Source of the DNA: Defluviitaleaceae bacterium
GTDB lineage: Bacteria; Bacillota_I; Bacilli_A; MOL361; Turicibacteraceae
DNA: 38,981 nucleotides
Direction: 5' to 3'
Assembly: GCA_009778135.1 (NCBI GenBank)
Contig: WRKJ01000093.1
Coordinates: 1-38,981 of the forward strand
Numbering within the stretch: the stretch's first letter is position 1; each line of letters opens with the position of its first letter. Under the pieces are notes generated by a model, which saw only the letters and a program-made list of their open reading frames with translations, was not told the origin of the DNA and did no database searches. The translations under genes were made by a program, and so were the position numbers. Below are positions 25,601-34,152 of this stretch, piece by piece.

Positions 25601-26341
25601 GCCACTGCTTTCCAATTAGCGGGTGCCAAGACACATATTCATGTTTTTAGAAATTTAAGTATTGCTGATATCAATGCTTCTATCGACCAATTATCAACTG
25701 AAATTGAAAAGTCACAAATTCTATTTTTGCCAGGTGGCTTTAGTGCAGGAGATGAGCCGGATGGATCAGCTAAGTTCATTGCAGCGGTCTTGAAAAATGA
25801 AAAAGTGAAAGCAAGCATTGAAAGCCTACTTGAACGTAACGGTTTGATCATCGGTATCTGCAATGGCTTCCAAGCATTAATCAAATCAGGCTTACTTCCG
25901 TATCAAGACTTTAAGGTGACACCTGATTCACCAACCCTTGCACACAACAACATGAGTCGTCACCAATCAAAAGTGGTTCGAACGCGCTACACAGGTGCTA
26001 ACTCACCGTGGTTGACACAGATGTGTGCGGGAGATATCCACCATGTGGCCATCTCACATGGAGAAGGAAAGTTTACTGCGGCAGACCAGACCATTAAGCA
26101 ATTAATCCGCGATGGCCTCATTGCTTTCCAATATGTGGATCTTGACGGAACGCCAACAATGGATGAACATTACAATCCCAATGGATCAACAATGGCTATT
26201 GAAGGCTTAATCTCACCAGATGGAAAGGTTCTAGGTAAAATGGGGCATACGGAGCGTTCTAGACAGGGGATACTCAAAAATGTGATCGGAAATTATGATC
26301 AGAAAATCTTTAAGAGTGGTGTCGAGTACTTTACCAAATAG
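22628..26341 (+). CDS. purL: phosphoribosylformylglycinamidine synthase, single chain
   Basis: This 1237-aa long-form PurL converts FGAR, glutamine and ATP to FGAM. It combines both PurM-like synthetase halves with a C-terminal glutaminase, so no separate purQ/purS is needed. YWSDHCRHTTFETIL, KNETHNHPTEIEPFGGASTC, FGAGGVAVAIGELADG and IGGKDSMSGTYEALH mark the synthetase. The glutaminase starts near 985 (VLVSAFPGTNSEYDS), with the nucleophilic Cys in LIIGICNGFQALIKSG and the His/Glu end in HVAISHGEGKF. ATG 22628 is 6 nt after GGAGG; the frame opens at 22610. Its 3' end is partly duplicated at 31428-31463. Confidence 0.96.
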   Translation: MNTHRIFVEKKEAYKSEAKSLLADLNGMLGLNLHDVRIVNVYDLFNVSESDIQVAEENVLSEVVADDVLKTLDLSGKVYFATEFLPGQYDQRADWAQQALLLLTGNEEAVVKSGKVIILEGANEGDLAKVKQFVINPIEAREKDLTAELALPVLEVPEAVAVQIGFNKLSETGLEAFLSEQGMAMTLADLTHVQTYFRDEEKRDPFETELKVLDTYWSDHCRHTTFETILTDVHFQEGNFQATMQAAFEEYVAMREFAHGERLNQKPMTLMDMATIAGRAQRQLGMLDDLEVSDEINACSVYIDVEVDGKPEPYLLMFKNETHNHPTEIEPFGGASTCIGGAIRDPLSGRAYVYQAMRLSGGADITEKIEDTMPGKLPQVTISKGSAHGNSSYGNQIGLATTFVREIYHPGYKAKHMEVGAVVAAAPAKNVVRQQPVAGDVIILLGGATGRDGVGGATGSSKSHDVSSIQTASAEVQKGNAPVERKIQRLFRKVEVTTRIKKCNDFGAGGVAVAIGELADGLHIDLDKVPLKYAGLNGTEIAISESQERMAVVVDQEDAQAFIDFARAENLEAVIVATVTDDHRLTMTHQGVNIVSLSRDFLNTNGVQGQINVEVSTTVGEDVFSGNVVGTDLKAQFLNNLASHNVASQQGMVEMFDSNVGAGTVLMPYGGKYQLTETEGSVHQIPVLNGTTDLASLLTYGYNAEIAEKSPFHGAIYAVIESIAKVVALGGKWQGIRFSFQEYFQKLGLDPQTWGQPFAALLGAIHVQKGFGLPAIGGKDSMSGTYEALHVPPTLISFAVQTEKISNIISPEFKKADSYIYLFKHHQCANMMPNFDQLKANYDAIYEHISKGLITAAFTVKQGGIAEGIAKMTFGNKIGAIINTEENLFDKLIGSIIVESTEILNIEGACHLGITTTDSTIKINDATIEIEEAIAAWESTFKAIYPKATNPDKRAVEPITYERVMIKTSGLRVKPRVLVSAFPGTNSEYDSATAFQLAGAKTHIHVFRNLSIADINASIDQLSTEIEKSQILFLPGGFSAGDEPDGSAKFIAAVLKNEKVKASIESLLERNGLIIGICNGFQALIKSGLLPYQDFKVTPDSPTLAHNNMSRHQSKVVRTRYTGANSPWLTQMCAGDIHHVAISHGEGKFTAADQTIKQLIRDGLIAFQYVDLDGTPTMDEHYNPNGSTMAIEGLISPDGKVLGKMGHTERSRQGILKNVIGNYDQKIFKSGVEYFTK

Positions 26342-26389
26342 TCGATTTATCCCAGATAAAGGAAAAAACCTTAGGAGCGAATAAGAGCT

Positions 26390-27622
26390 ATGACTTATGA
26401 AAAATTTGAACATAAAGTAATTGGGATGTTACTTGAAGGTGATGATCCCAAATTAGAACAGTTAATTACCCAAACATTAGACATGGAAGTTTTATCAAGA
26501 GATGAAACAAAAATGAGTTTCAATGTTAAATTTTTAGTCCCATCATACCTCGCTATTGATGAGACAGAAGGCAAAGTTTTTGGACTTGAAGTTCAGCTTT
26601 CAGATTATACCATTGCGCAAGTGGAATTGATCATCAGAGCGGGTCTTATCAACGAATTAAAAGGAACGTATACGCTTGAGATGAGCTATGCAGAAGTGAT
26701 TGCACACTATCATGAGTTGACATTCGCTTATGCGAATGGACAATCAAGTGAATTAGACTTTCAAGTTGCTTTTAATGATCCAGGTGAAGTATTGTTTGTT
26801 AAAAACATCTCTACGATTACAAGAAAGCTTGATGCAAATCTGTCGAAAGTAAAGACAGAAGAGAAAAAAACAGGGCGCATGCCTGAAAAAGCCATTGATC
26901 ATGCATTGACAGACAACGTGGCTCATAAAGTGCTTGACGAAGTGGTAGAAATGATCCCTGAAGTGGAGGAAGACTTGCAACCTGAACCTGTTGCGCCTTC
27001 AACTGTTGAAGAACCAGTGGTTGATGAAGAAGCACGTCTCAAGCAAGAAATATTAGGTCAACTTTTAAATCAGCAAACGACCACTCAAAATCGTGTATCC
27101 TTAAAAGATTATGTGAGACATACTGAAACAAGCACCGTGAAAGAGACTGAGGATTCATCTGTGAGAAACGCTGAAAAGGATAGTGTTCAACGCGTTGGGA
27201 AAAAGCATGCCAGCAATTTTGGTTTTGAAGAAGTGCTCGACGGTAAAGCGCCACAAGGACCAGTGAGTGTCGGTAAAGATTTCCTGTCAAAAGAGAGTCA
27301 AACAGAGAAAATGGTTGAAGCATTCGAACAGCTAGACTTCTCTGAAGCTGAGTATGAACCAGAAGAAATTGAAGTGATTAAAGCCAGTGATGTTAGACAA
27401 CCTGCCCCTAAGGCGCCTTTTCATTCAAATTTTAAAGTCGAGAATCAAATCACAGCTGATTCAAAAGTATTGGAATCCCTCCCACTCTCGGCAGCAGAAG
27501 AAACAAAAATGAATTATGAAATTGCACGTATGGAGCAACGAAGTAAAGAAGTTAGGTTAGCGACGCTTTTGATTGTACTGGGCATTCTTTGCCTGATTGC
27601 GTTCTTCATCGTCTTGTTTTAA
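26390..27622 (+). CDS. tail-anchored acidic protein, paralogue A
   Basis: Unrecognised 410-aa protein. Residues 1-150 form a compact, probably beta-rich domain (MTYEKFEHKVIGMLLEGDDP, IDETEGKVFGLEVQLSDYT, YANGQSSELDFQV). A long acidic, low-complexity stretch follows, then a conserved SLKDYVRHTETS motif (about 236) and a C-terminal membrane helix (VRLATLLIVLGILCLIAFF) ending four residues later. There is no signal peptide, so the bulk is probably cytoplasmic and the protein tail-anchored. It lies 49 nt after purL and is paralogous to the gene at 31512-34013. The two flank a heterodimeric ABC exporter, which suggests, but does not prove, a joint role. Confidence 0.8.
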   Translation: MTYEKFEHKVIGMLLEGDDPKLEQLITQTLDMEVLSRDETKMSFNVKFLVPSYLAIDETEGKVFGLEVQLSDYTIAQVELIIRAGLINELKGTYTLEMSYAEVIAHYHELTFAYANGQSSELDFQVAFNDPGEVLFVKNISTITRKLDANLSKVKTEEKKTGRMPEKAIDHALTDNVAHKVLDEVVEMIPEVEEDLQPEPVAPSTVEEPVVDEEARLKQEILGQLLNQQTTTQNRVSLKDYVRHTETSTVKETEDSSVRNAEKDSVQRVGKKHASNFGFEEVLDGKAPQGPVSVGKDFLSKESQTEKMVEAFEQLDFSEAEYEPEEIEVIKASDVRQPAPKAPFHSNFKVENQITADSKVLESLPLSAAEETKMNYEIARMEQRSKEVRLATLLIVLGILCLIAFFIVLF

Positions 27623-27625
27623 TTT

Positions 27626-27654
27626 AAAGGGCTTCAAGTTTGAAGTTCTTTTTT
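27626..27654 (+). terminator. terminator of paralogue A
   Basis: AAGGGCTTCAA pairs with TTGAAGTTCTT (two wobbles) and is followed by T6. Confidence 0.8.
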
Positions 27655-27745
27655 GAAGAAAAATGGATTCGCTCGGCAACGCATGCTTCACTAGGAAAAG
27701 TTGAGGCAGTAGGGGGAATAATATAAATGAATAAAGGTGAAGTTG

Positions 27746-29512
27746 ATGATAAAAATTTTCAAATATTTGACCCTTAAAGAATGGCTAATGGCGTTTGGAA
27801 GTCTAATCTTTATTGTGCTTCAAGTTTGGTTAGAGCTAACCATTCCAAGATATATGGCTGAGATCACAACATTGGTTCAAACACTTGATTCTGAGCAGGG
27901 TATAGCAGGACTATGGCGTGCAGGTGGTATGATGATGTTGGCGACAGTCGGTAGTTTAGTTGCTGCGACGGTTGTCGGTTATTTTGCTTCCATGATTGGA
28001 ACACGCTTTTCGAAACGATTGCGCAGTTTGGTTTTCAAGAAAGTTGACGCTTTTTCGATGGAAGAAATTAATCATTTTTCTACTGACAGCTTAATTACCC
28101 GCTCAACCAATGATATCGTGCAAGTACAAATGCTCATTACAATGGGCTTGATCATTATTGTTAGAGCACCGATTATGGCCGGTTGGGCCATGACAAGAAT
28201 TGCTGGAAAAGCAATCGAATGGACGTTGGTAACAGGGGTAGCGATTTTGATACTATTTGTCGTTGTTGCATTTTTTATGTTTTTTGTCATACCCAAGTTT
28301 AGAAAAATGCAAACCTTGATTGATAACATGAATCGTGTCACACGTGAAAATTTAACCGGTGTTCGTGTTGTGAGAGCTTATAATGCAGAAGGCTATCAAG
28401 AAGCTAAATTTCAATGCGCCAATGATGAGTTGATAGAAACGCAACTCTATACGGGAAGGGCGGCAGCCAGTGCAACACCGATTATGTCATTTGTGATGAG
28501 TGGACTTACATTGGTCATCTATTGGATCGGCGCATACTTAATTAATGCGGCGCAAGTACCGGATCGATTGCCCATCTTTGCTGAGATGATCGTCTTTTCT
28601 AATTATGCAGCGCAAGTGATTATGTCTTTCATGATGTTAATGATGATTTTTATTGTATTACCGCGTGCCAGTGTATCAGCAGAGCGCATTCATGAAGTGT
28701 TGGATACCGAGCCGACTGTTGTAAATGGGACGAAAACAGAAGGGATAGCAGGGTACAGGGGTGAAGTGACGTTCAATCATGTCAGCTTTAAGTATCCAGG
28801 CGCTTCAGATTACGTTTTACAAGACATTAATTTTACCGTTAAAAAAGGTGAAACCCTCGCTTTTATTGGTGCAACTGGAAGCGGGAAATCGACATTGATT
28901 AACCTGATCCCACGGTTTTTTGATGCGACAGAAGGTGAAGTCTTACTCAACGGTGTTAACGTTCGAGAATATACAGGAGAAGGATTGCATCATAAAATCG
29001 GCTATGTTCCTCAAAAAGCTGTTTTGTTTAAAGGAACGATTTTTTCAAATGTGGCATTTGGTGGAAACGGTCAAGCTAGTTATTCAGAAGCGGATGTTAA
29101 ACATGCCCTTGCCATTGCTCAAGCGACGGATTTTGTAGAAGCCAAAGAAGGTACTTACGAAGCAGAAATTACCCAAGATGGCACCAATGTATCAGGTGGT
29201 CAAAAGCAGCGCCTTTCGATTGCCCGTGCCATTTGTAGAAAACCAGAAATTTATATTTTTGACGATAGTTTTTCAGCTTTGGATTATCAAACAGATCAAG
29301 TTTTACGTCGTGAGTTAAAACGAGAATTGGCAGATGCGACGATGATCATTGTCGCACAACGGATTGGAACGATTATGGATGCTGACCAAATTATTGTCTT
29401 AGATGAAGGGAAAATAGTCGGTCAAGGTCGCCATGAGACATTGTTACAAACATGTGATGTTTACAAAGAAATTGCAATGAGTCAGCTAAGCGAGGAGGAA
29501 CTGGCAATATGA
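27746..29512 (+). CDS. heterodimeric ABC exporter, degenerate-site subunit
   Basis: This 588-aa half-transporter (six helices plus ATPase) has Walker A GATGSGKST (about 374), signature VSGGQKQR, Walker B IYIFDDSFSALD with Asp in place of the catalytic Glu, and VAQRIGTI with Gln in place of the switch His. That pattern identifies the non-catalytic-site partner of a BmrCD/LmrCD/TM287-288-type exporter. ATG 27746 follows AAAGGTGA; a GTG at 27737 lies inside that site. A 16-codon frame at 27727 overlaps the start and may be chance. It overlaps the partner gene by ATGA. Substrates of the family are drugs, lipids or peptides. Confidence 0.93.
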   Translation: MIKIFKYLTLKEWLMAFGSLIFIVLQVWLELTIPRYMAEITTLVQTLDSEQGIAGLWRAGGMMMLATVGSLVAATVVGYFASMIGTRFSKRLRSLVFKKVDAFSMEEINHFSTDSLITRSTNDIVQVQMLITMGLIIIVRAPIMAGWAMTRIAGKAIEWTLVTGVAILILFVVVAFFMFFVIPKFRKMQTLIDNMNRVTRENLTGVRVVRAYNAEGYQEAKFQCANDELIETQLYTGRAAASATPIMSFVMSGLTLVIYWIGAYLINAAQVPDRLPIFAEMIVFSNYAAQVIMSFMMLMMIFIVLPRASVSAERIHEVLDTEPTVVNGTKTEGIAGYRGEVTFNHVSFKYPGASDYVLQDINFTVKKGETLAFIGATGSGKSTLINLIPRFFDATEGEVLLNGVNVREYTGEGLHHKIGYVPQKAVLFKGTIFSNVAFGGNGQASYSEADVKHALAIAQATDFVEAKEGTYEAEITQDGTNVSGGQKQRLSIARAICRKPEIYIFDDSFSALDYQTDQVLRRELKRELADATMIIVAQRIGTIMDADQIIVLDEGKIVGQGRHETLLQTCDVYKEIAMSQLSEEELAI

Positions 29513-31383
29513 AAGAGCAGCAAACAACCCTGAATCAAAAAGAGACGCCCGAAGCTGAATTAAAGGAAAATGAAGCAGAAAATAAAAAAGCAGCATCGGC
29601 TAAGACGAAGCAAGAAGTGATCGAAAAGCAAAAAAAGAAAAAAGAGATTCGACGTAAGTTACTCAACTATTGTAAAAGTTACATGCCAAAGGTTTTGATT
29701 GCAACTGGACTAGCAGCTGTGGGCACCTTCTTGCAAATTCTCGGACCTAATTTATTCGGAAACCTCGCCAATGAAATTCAAAAAGGACTCCCTGCTTCGG
29801 GAACGATTGATTTCACTGCTGTGCGAAACATTGTGCTGATCTTGGTTATTTTTTACGCGGCTTCCGTCTTGTTGAATTTCACCCAAGGTTATATCATGGT
29901 GACAGTGATGCAACGAATCAGTCAAAAGTTACGTACTGATATCTCACGGAAAATCAACCAATTACCACTCAGTTATTTTGATCAAGTGAGTCATGGAGAT
30001 GTTTTGAGTCGTGTGACCAACGATGTCGATGTGATTGGTCAAACGATGAGCCAAAGCATTGTTAGTTTGGTTATCTCACTGATTATGTTTGTTGGGACAG
30101 TCGTGATGATGTTTCACAACAGTTGGATTTTAGCGCTCATTGGCATCGGGGCAAGTGCCTTTGGCTTTATCGGAATGGTGTTGATTGCGAAAAAATCTCA
30201 ACCCCATTTTGTTCGTCAACAAGAAGACTTAGGTGCCGTTAATGGACATATTGAAGAAATTTACGCTGGCCATCATGTCGTTAAAGTTTACAACGGCAGT
30301 GAAGAAGCACAACAGACCTTTGAAGCGATTAATGAACGCTTATACGAAAGTGGTTGGAAAAGCCAATTTCTATCCGGTTTGATGATGCCAATGATGATGT
30401 TTATTGGTAACTTTAGCTATGTCGCTGTTTGTATTGCTGGCGCAATGCTGGCAATGAATGGCACGATCTCCTTTGGTGTGATCGTTGCATTTATGCTTTA
30501 TATTCGGATGATTAACCAGCCGCTTGCGCAAATGGCTCAAACATTGCAAGGCTTTCAACAAGCCATCGCGGCAGGTGAACGCACTTTTGAGTTTCTTGAT
30601 GCAGAAGAGATGACTGATGAAAGTCAAAAAAGCATGCAATTGAATGATGTTAAAGGCCATGTTGAATTTCGAGATGTTAAATTTGGGTACAAACCTGGAG
30701 AAAGTGTGATTCACCATTTCTCTGCAACGATCAATGCAGGTCAAAAAGTAGCGATCGTCGGCCCAACAGGTGCTGGGAAAACGACCATCGTTAATTTATT
30801 AATGCGTTTTTATGAAGTGGATGCTGGTGACATCTTCATCGATGGGACACCTATTAGCTGCATGTCACGAAAAGAGGTCCATGATCAATTTTGCATGGTG
30901 TTACAAGACACTTGGCTTTTTGAAGGCACCATTAGAGAAAATATCGTGTATTGCCAAGAAGGCATTACAGATGAACAAGTGAAAGCAGCTTGTCAAGCGG
31001 TAGGGCTTGATCACTTTATTGGAACATTACCAGAAGGTTATGATACATTACTTAATGATAAAATCAGTCTATCGCAAGGTCAAAAGCAATTGCTGACCAT
31101 TGCAAGAGCGATGATTCAAGATGCGCCGATGTTGATTTTAGACGAAGCAACAAGCTCCGTCGATACAAGAACAGAGCACCTCATTCAAGAAGCCATGCTC
31201 AAGTTGACAGCAGGTCGTACGTCATTTGTTATCGCACACCGTTTATCAACCATTAAACATGCTGATGTGATTTTAGTGATGAAAGATGGCGATATTGTCG
31301 AAAGTGGCAATCATGAAGCACTATTGGCGCAAAATGGCTTTTATACAACGCTTTATAACAGTCAATTTGAAGCGGTTGCTTAA
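29509..31383 (+). CDS. heterodimeric ABC exporter, catalytic-site subunit
   Basis: This 624-aa half-transporter has a charged lysine/glutamate-rich extension of about 55 residues, six helices and an ATPase with Walker A GPTGAGKTT (about 417), Q-loop VLQDTWLF, signature LSQGQKQ (second Gly replaced by Gln), intact Walker B MLILDEATSSVD and switch His in VIAHRLSTI. Paired with the upstream subunit, its Walker motifs face that subunit's normal VSGGQ, giving one good and one degenerate ATP site. GAGGAGG precedes the ATG, which overlaps the upstream stop. Confidence 0.93.
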   Translation: MKEQQTTLNQKETPEAELKENEAENKKAASAKTKQEVIEKQKKKKEIRRKLLNYCKSYMPKVLIATGLAAVGTFLQILGPNLFGNLANEIQKGLPASGTIDFTAVRNIVLILVIFYAASVLLNFTQGYIMVTVMQRISQKLRTDISRKINQLPLSYFDQVSHGDVLSRVTNDVDVIGQTMSQSIVSLVISLIMFVGTVVMMFHNSWILALIGIGASAFGFIGMVLIAKKSQPHFVRQQEDLGAVNGHIEEIYAGHHVVKVYNGSEEAQQTFEAINERLYESGWKSQFLSGLMMPMMMFIGNFSYVAVCIAGAMLAMNGTISFGVIVAFMLYIRMINQPLAQMAQTLQGFQQAIAAGERTFEFLDAEEMTDESQKSMQLNDVKGHVEFRDVKFGYKPGESVIHHFSATINAGQKVAIVGPTGAGKTTIVNLLMRFYEVDAGDIFIDGTPISCMSRKEVHDQFCMVLQDTWLFEGTIRENIVYCQEGITDEQVKAACQAVGLDHFIGTLPEGYDTLLNDKISLSQGQKQLLTIARAMIQDAPMLILDEATSSVDTRTEHLIQEAMLKLTAGRTSFVIAHRLSTIKHADVILVMKDGDIVESGNHEALLAQNGFYTTLYNSQFEAVA

Positions 31384-31427
31384 AAATAACGTCGAATTTA
31401 TCCGTTAAGGGACATATCTTTATCGAT

Positions 31428-31463
31428 TAGTGATGTCGAGTACTTTACTAAATAGTCGTTTTA
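31428..31463 (+). repeat. duplicated remnant of the purL 3' end
   Basis: GATGTCGAGTACTTTACTAA followed by ATAGTCG repeats the last codons of purL (26322-26345, GTCGAGTACTTTACC...) with one change in the core. It sits directly upstream of paralogue B, as the original sits upstream of paralogue A. The copied TTTACT now forms a -35 box, 17 nt from TAAAAT at 31467-31472. Confidence 0.85.
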
Positions 31464-31472
31464 GTGTAAAAT
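31444..31472 (+). promoter_or_regulatory. promoter of paralogue B
   Basis: TTTACT (31444-31449), 17 nt, TAAAAT (31467-31472). The -35 box derives from purL codons Phe-Thr. Confidence 0.6.
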
Positions 31473-31511
31473 ATAAGGATATATCTTAGTTAAGAACTGG
31501 AGTTAAGAGCG

Positions 31512-34013
31512 ATGACTTATGAAAAATTTGAACATAAAGTAATTGAAATGTTGCTTGAAGGAACTGACCCAAAATTAGAAAAATTACTTATGCAAGCAAG
31601 GGATGGCGAAGTGGTATCAAGAGAAGAAAACGCAACAGGCTTTACTGTTGCATTTTCAGTGCCGTCTTTTTTAGCCGTTGATGAATTAGCAGGTACCATT
31701 TCAGGCGTTACCGTTAAACATTCAAACACGCCTATTTTGCAGCTTGAATTAATCATTAAAGCAGGTTTAGTCAACCAGTTGAATGGAACGTATACTGCTA
31801 AAATCAATTATTCAGAAGCGCTCTCTCTGTATGATGAATTAACCCTCACTTATGCCAATGGAAAATCAAGTGAGCTGAACTTTCGTTCTCATGAGGACAA
31901 TTCTAGTGAATTAACCTTGGTTAAAAATATTACAACGCTTTCGGAAGAAGCCCATGTGAACACTGCTAAGGTGATCTTAGCAACAGAAAAAGTTGAAGAA
32001 CAAATTGTGAGGGATAACGGTGGGTTAAACAAGGAATCTCTACCAAGCGCACAAGCAGATCAATCGCATAGAGAAATCGAGGAAGTTGCGACGTCCAACT
32101 TGATAAAGAAATCATCAGGATTAGCATCAAGAGTAGAAGCATTAAAACAAGCTTTGGCCGAATCTCTAGAAGAAGAAATATTGCCGCCGCTTGATGTGAC
32201 TGCTGCTCAATGGGTAGAAGAGACCATCGTGATGGAAGAAGCATTTGAAACAGTCACGGGCGACAATGAACAAGAAGTGTCGTTCCCAATTGAACCCGGT
32301 GCCGCTCAATGGTCAGAAGGGATCGTGACAGATGTACCTGAAGAAGTGCCATCTACTGCGCCTATTACAGAAGAGAATGAAGCAGAAGCACCAGTACCAT
32401 TAGACATAGAAGAAACACCGTTTTTCGAAGAAACGACTGTGACAGATGTACCTGAAGAAGTGCCATTTACTGCGCCTATTACAGAAGAGAATGAAGCAGA
32501 AGCACCAGTACCATCATTAAACATAGAAGAAACACCGTTTTTCGAAGAAACGACTGTGACAGATGTACCTGAAGAAGTGCCATTTGCTTCGCCTACGACA
32601 GAAGAGAATGAAGCAGAAACACCAATACCATCATTAGACATAGAAGAAACACCGTTTTTCGAAGAAACGACTGTGACAGATGTACCTGAAGAAGTGTCAT
32701 TTACTGCGTCTATCACAGAAGAGGATGAAGCAGAAACACCAGAATCTGCAGTAGAAGCTGAACGACCAGAACCTGAAGCAGAAAACACCGACGCTCGTTT
32801 AATGAGTGAGCCTTTCGAAGGGAAGTCCTACATTGAACAACTTGAAGCGGAAATCATGAAAAAACTTGCAAAAGCAAATCCAGTTTTTACAGGAACAATG
32901 GATGCTCATTTGTCAAGAGACGAAACGACCTTTGTGTCTGATTTGACGACAGTGTTAACGGACGAAAAATCTTATATTGACGAACTTGAAGCAGAAATGG
33001 CTCAAAAATTAGATGAAGAAGCTCAACTTTTTGAAAAATCCGTTGACTTTGAGGTATTAGATCCTGAGATCATCATCGATGAAAAAATAGGAGAAGCTGT
33101 TGAGATTGAAGAAGAAGACCAAGCTGAACCTGAAATCTTAGAAACCGAGTCGATAACAACAGACGTTTCAGTGATGACCGATCCACCCCTAGCTGAGCTA
33201 GTAGACTCGATGACTTTAGCATTAGAAGTTGACGCATTGGATGACAAGATGGCAATCGTTATTGAAGAGGATCAAAGCCAATCCGACATTGACGATGTAT
33301 TAGAAGTAGAAGTCGTTTCACAAGATGTCGATGCGCCTGAAGGCGTTATTTCAGAAGCTGTTGTAGAAGAAGTAACGTCTGAAACAGAAGTTGCACCTGG
33401 TTTGGTGATTGAACCAATTGAAGGAAAATCTTATATTGAACAGCTTGAAGCTGCCATTCTCAAAAAACTCGAAAAAGAAATGCAGCTTCTTGAAACAACA
33501 CCTATAGACCCTGTATCAGCTGTTAAAGCGCTTGAAGAAGAAGTAGTGGCGCCGATTGAACCTGAAGAAGCTGTTGATCCTGATCCCGTTTTAGAAACAA
33601 CACCTATAGATCCCGTATCAGCTGTTAAAGCGCTTGAAGAAGAAGTGATGGTGTCGACTGAACCTGAAGAAGATGTTGACCTTGATCCCGTTTTAGAAAC
33701 AGTGCCTGATCCTTTGCCAGATGAAGCAGCATTAGAAGAAGTTGTGTCCGAAGTAGTTGAGGAAGAAGCTCAAACAATCGATATAGCACCGGTTGCTAAA
33801 AAACGAATGACTTTGGAAGAGTATGTGAAGCACACTGGCGCTAGTGATACAACTGTCGAAGAAACATTGCAAGCACCAGCAGAAGAAGCGGTACAAGTTA
33901 AACCTTTGAGAGAAGGAAGCATATTAGAAGAGCAAAGAAGACGAGGGATTGGCATTGGTATCTTTCTCATTTTATTGGGATTGGCACTTATCATTGCTTT
34001 CTTCGTTAGCTAG
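31512..34013 (+). CDS. tail-anchored acidic repeat protein, paralogue B
   Basis: Unrecognised 833-aa protein. Its N-terminus (MTYEKFEHKVIEMLLEGTDP) and first 130 residues closely match paralogue A. The very acidic middle has four 39-aa repeats (TVTDVPEEVPF...IEETPFFEE, DNA at about 32325-32700), three spaced helical motifs (KSYIEQLEAEIMKKL, KSYIDELEAEMAQKL, KSYIEQLEAAILKKL) and a duplicated LETTPIDPVSAVKALEEEV. A TLEEYVKHTGAS motif matches paralogue A, and a C-terminal helix (GIGIFLILLGLALIIAFF) anchors it. There is no signal peptide. The KSYI motifs could be docking helices; this is inference. CTGGAG lies 9 nt before the ATG. Confidence 0.8.
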   Translation: MTYEKFEHKVIEMLLEGTDPKLEKLLMQARDGEVVSREENATGFTVAFSVPSFLAVDELAGTISGVTVKHSNTPILQLELIIKAGLVNQLNGTYTAKINYSEALSLYDELTLTYANGKSSELNFRSHEDNSSELTLVKNITTLSEEAHVNTAKVILATEKVEEQIVRDNGGLNKESLPSAQADQSHREIEEVATSNLIKKSSGLASRVEALKQALAESLEEEILPPLDVTAAQWVEETIVMEEAFETVTGDNEQEVSFPIEPGAAQWSEGIVTDVPEEVPSTAPITEENEAEAPVPLDIEETPFFEETTVTDVPEEVPFTAPITEENEAEAPVPSLNIEETPFFEETTVTDVPEEVPFASPTTEENEAETPIPSLDIEETPFFEETTVTDVPEEVSFTASITEEDEAETPESAVEAERPEPEAENTDARLMSEPFEGKSYIEQLEAEIMKKLAKANPVFTGTMDAHLSRDETTFVSDLTTVLTDEKSYIDELEAEMAQKLDEEAQLFEKSVDFEVLDPEIIIDEKIGEAVEIEEEDQAEPEILETESITTDVSVMTDPPLAELVDSMTLALEVDALDDKMAIVIEEDQSQSDIDDVLEVEVVSQDVDAPEGVISEAVVEEVTSETEVAPGLVIEPIEGKSYIEQLEAAILKKLEKEMQLLETTPIDPVSAVKALEEEVVAPIEPEEAVDPDPVLETTPIDPVSAVKALEEEVMVSTEPEEDVDLDPVLETVPDPLPDEAALEEVVSEVVEEEAQTIDIAPVAKKRMTLEEYVKHTGASDTTVEETLQAPAEEAVQVKPLREGSILEEQRRRGIGIGIFLILLGLALIIAFFVS

Positions 34014-34046
34014 GTTGTTTCGACATGCGCTATAGATGAAAAATAG

Positions 34047-34071
34047 AAAGGGCTTAATTGAGCTCTTTTTT
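34047..34071 (+). terminator. terminator of paralogue B
   Basis: AAAGGGCT and AGCTCTTT pair (one wobble) around TAATTG, followed by further T residues. Confidence 0.8.
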
Positions 34072-34152
34072 ACTTATGACCGTTGAGATGCTTTTTAAAT
34101 GTGTTTGTCGTTTAAAATACTGTGCTGAATAGATGAGAATGGAGGTTATTTA

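Noticed and set aside
27727-27777. 16-codon leader ORF (MNKGEVDDKNF...) overlapping the exporter start
   Set aside because: It overlaps the exporter's ribosome binding site and start in another frame; no further support beyond a GGGGG upstream.
30370-30744. 124-aa minus-strand frame rich in His and Cys
   Set aside because: Antisense to the membrane domain of the second exporter subunit; composition is typical of a shadow frame.
32306-32788. 160-aa minus-strand frame rich in Ser, Gly and Val
   Set aside because: It is the antisense of the acidic repeats of paralogue B; its low complexity mirrors that repeat, and it has no promoter or ribosome binding site.
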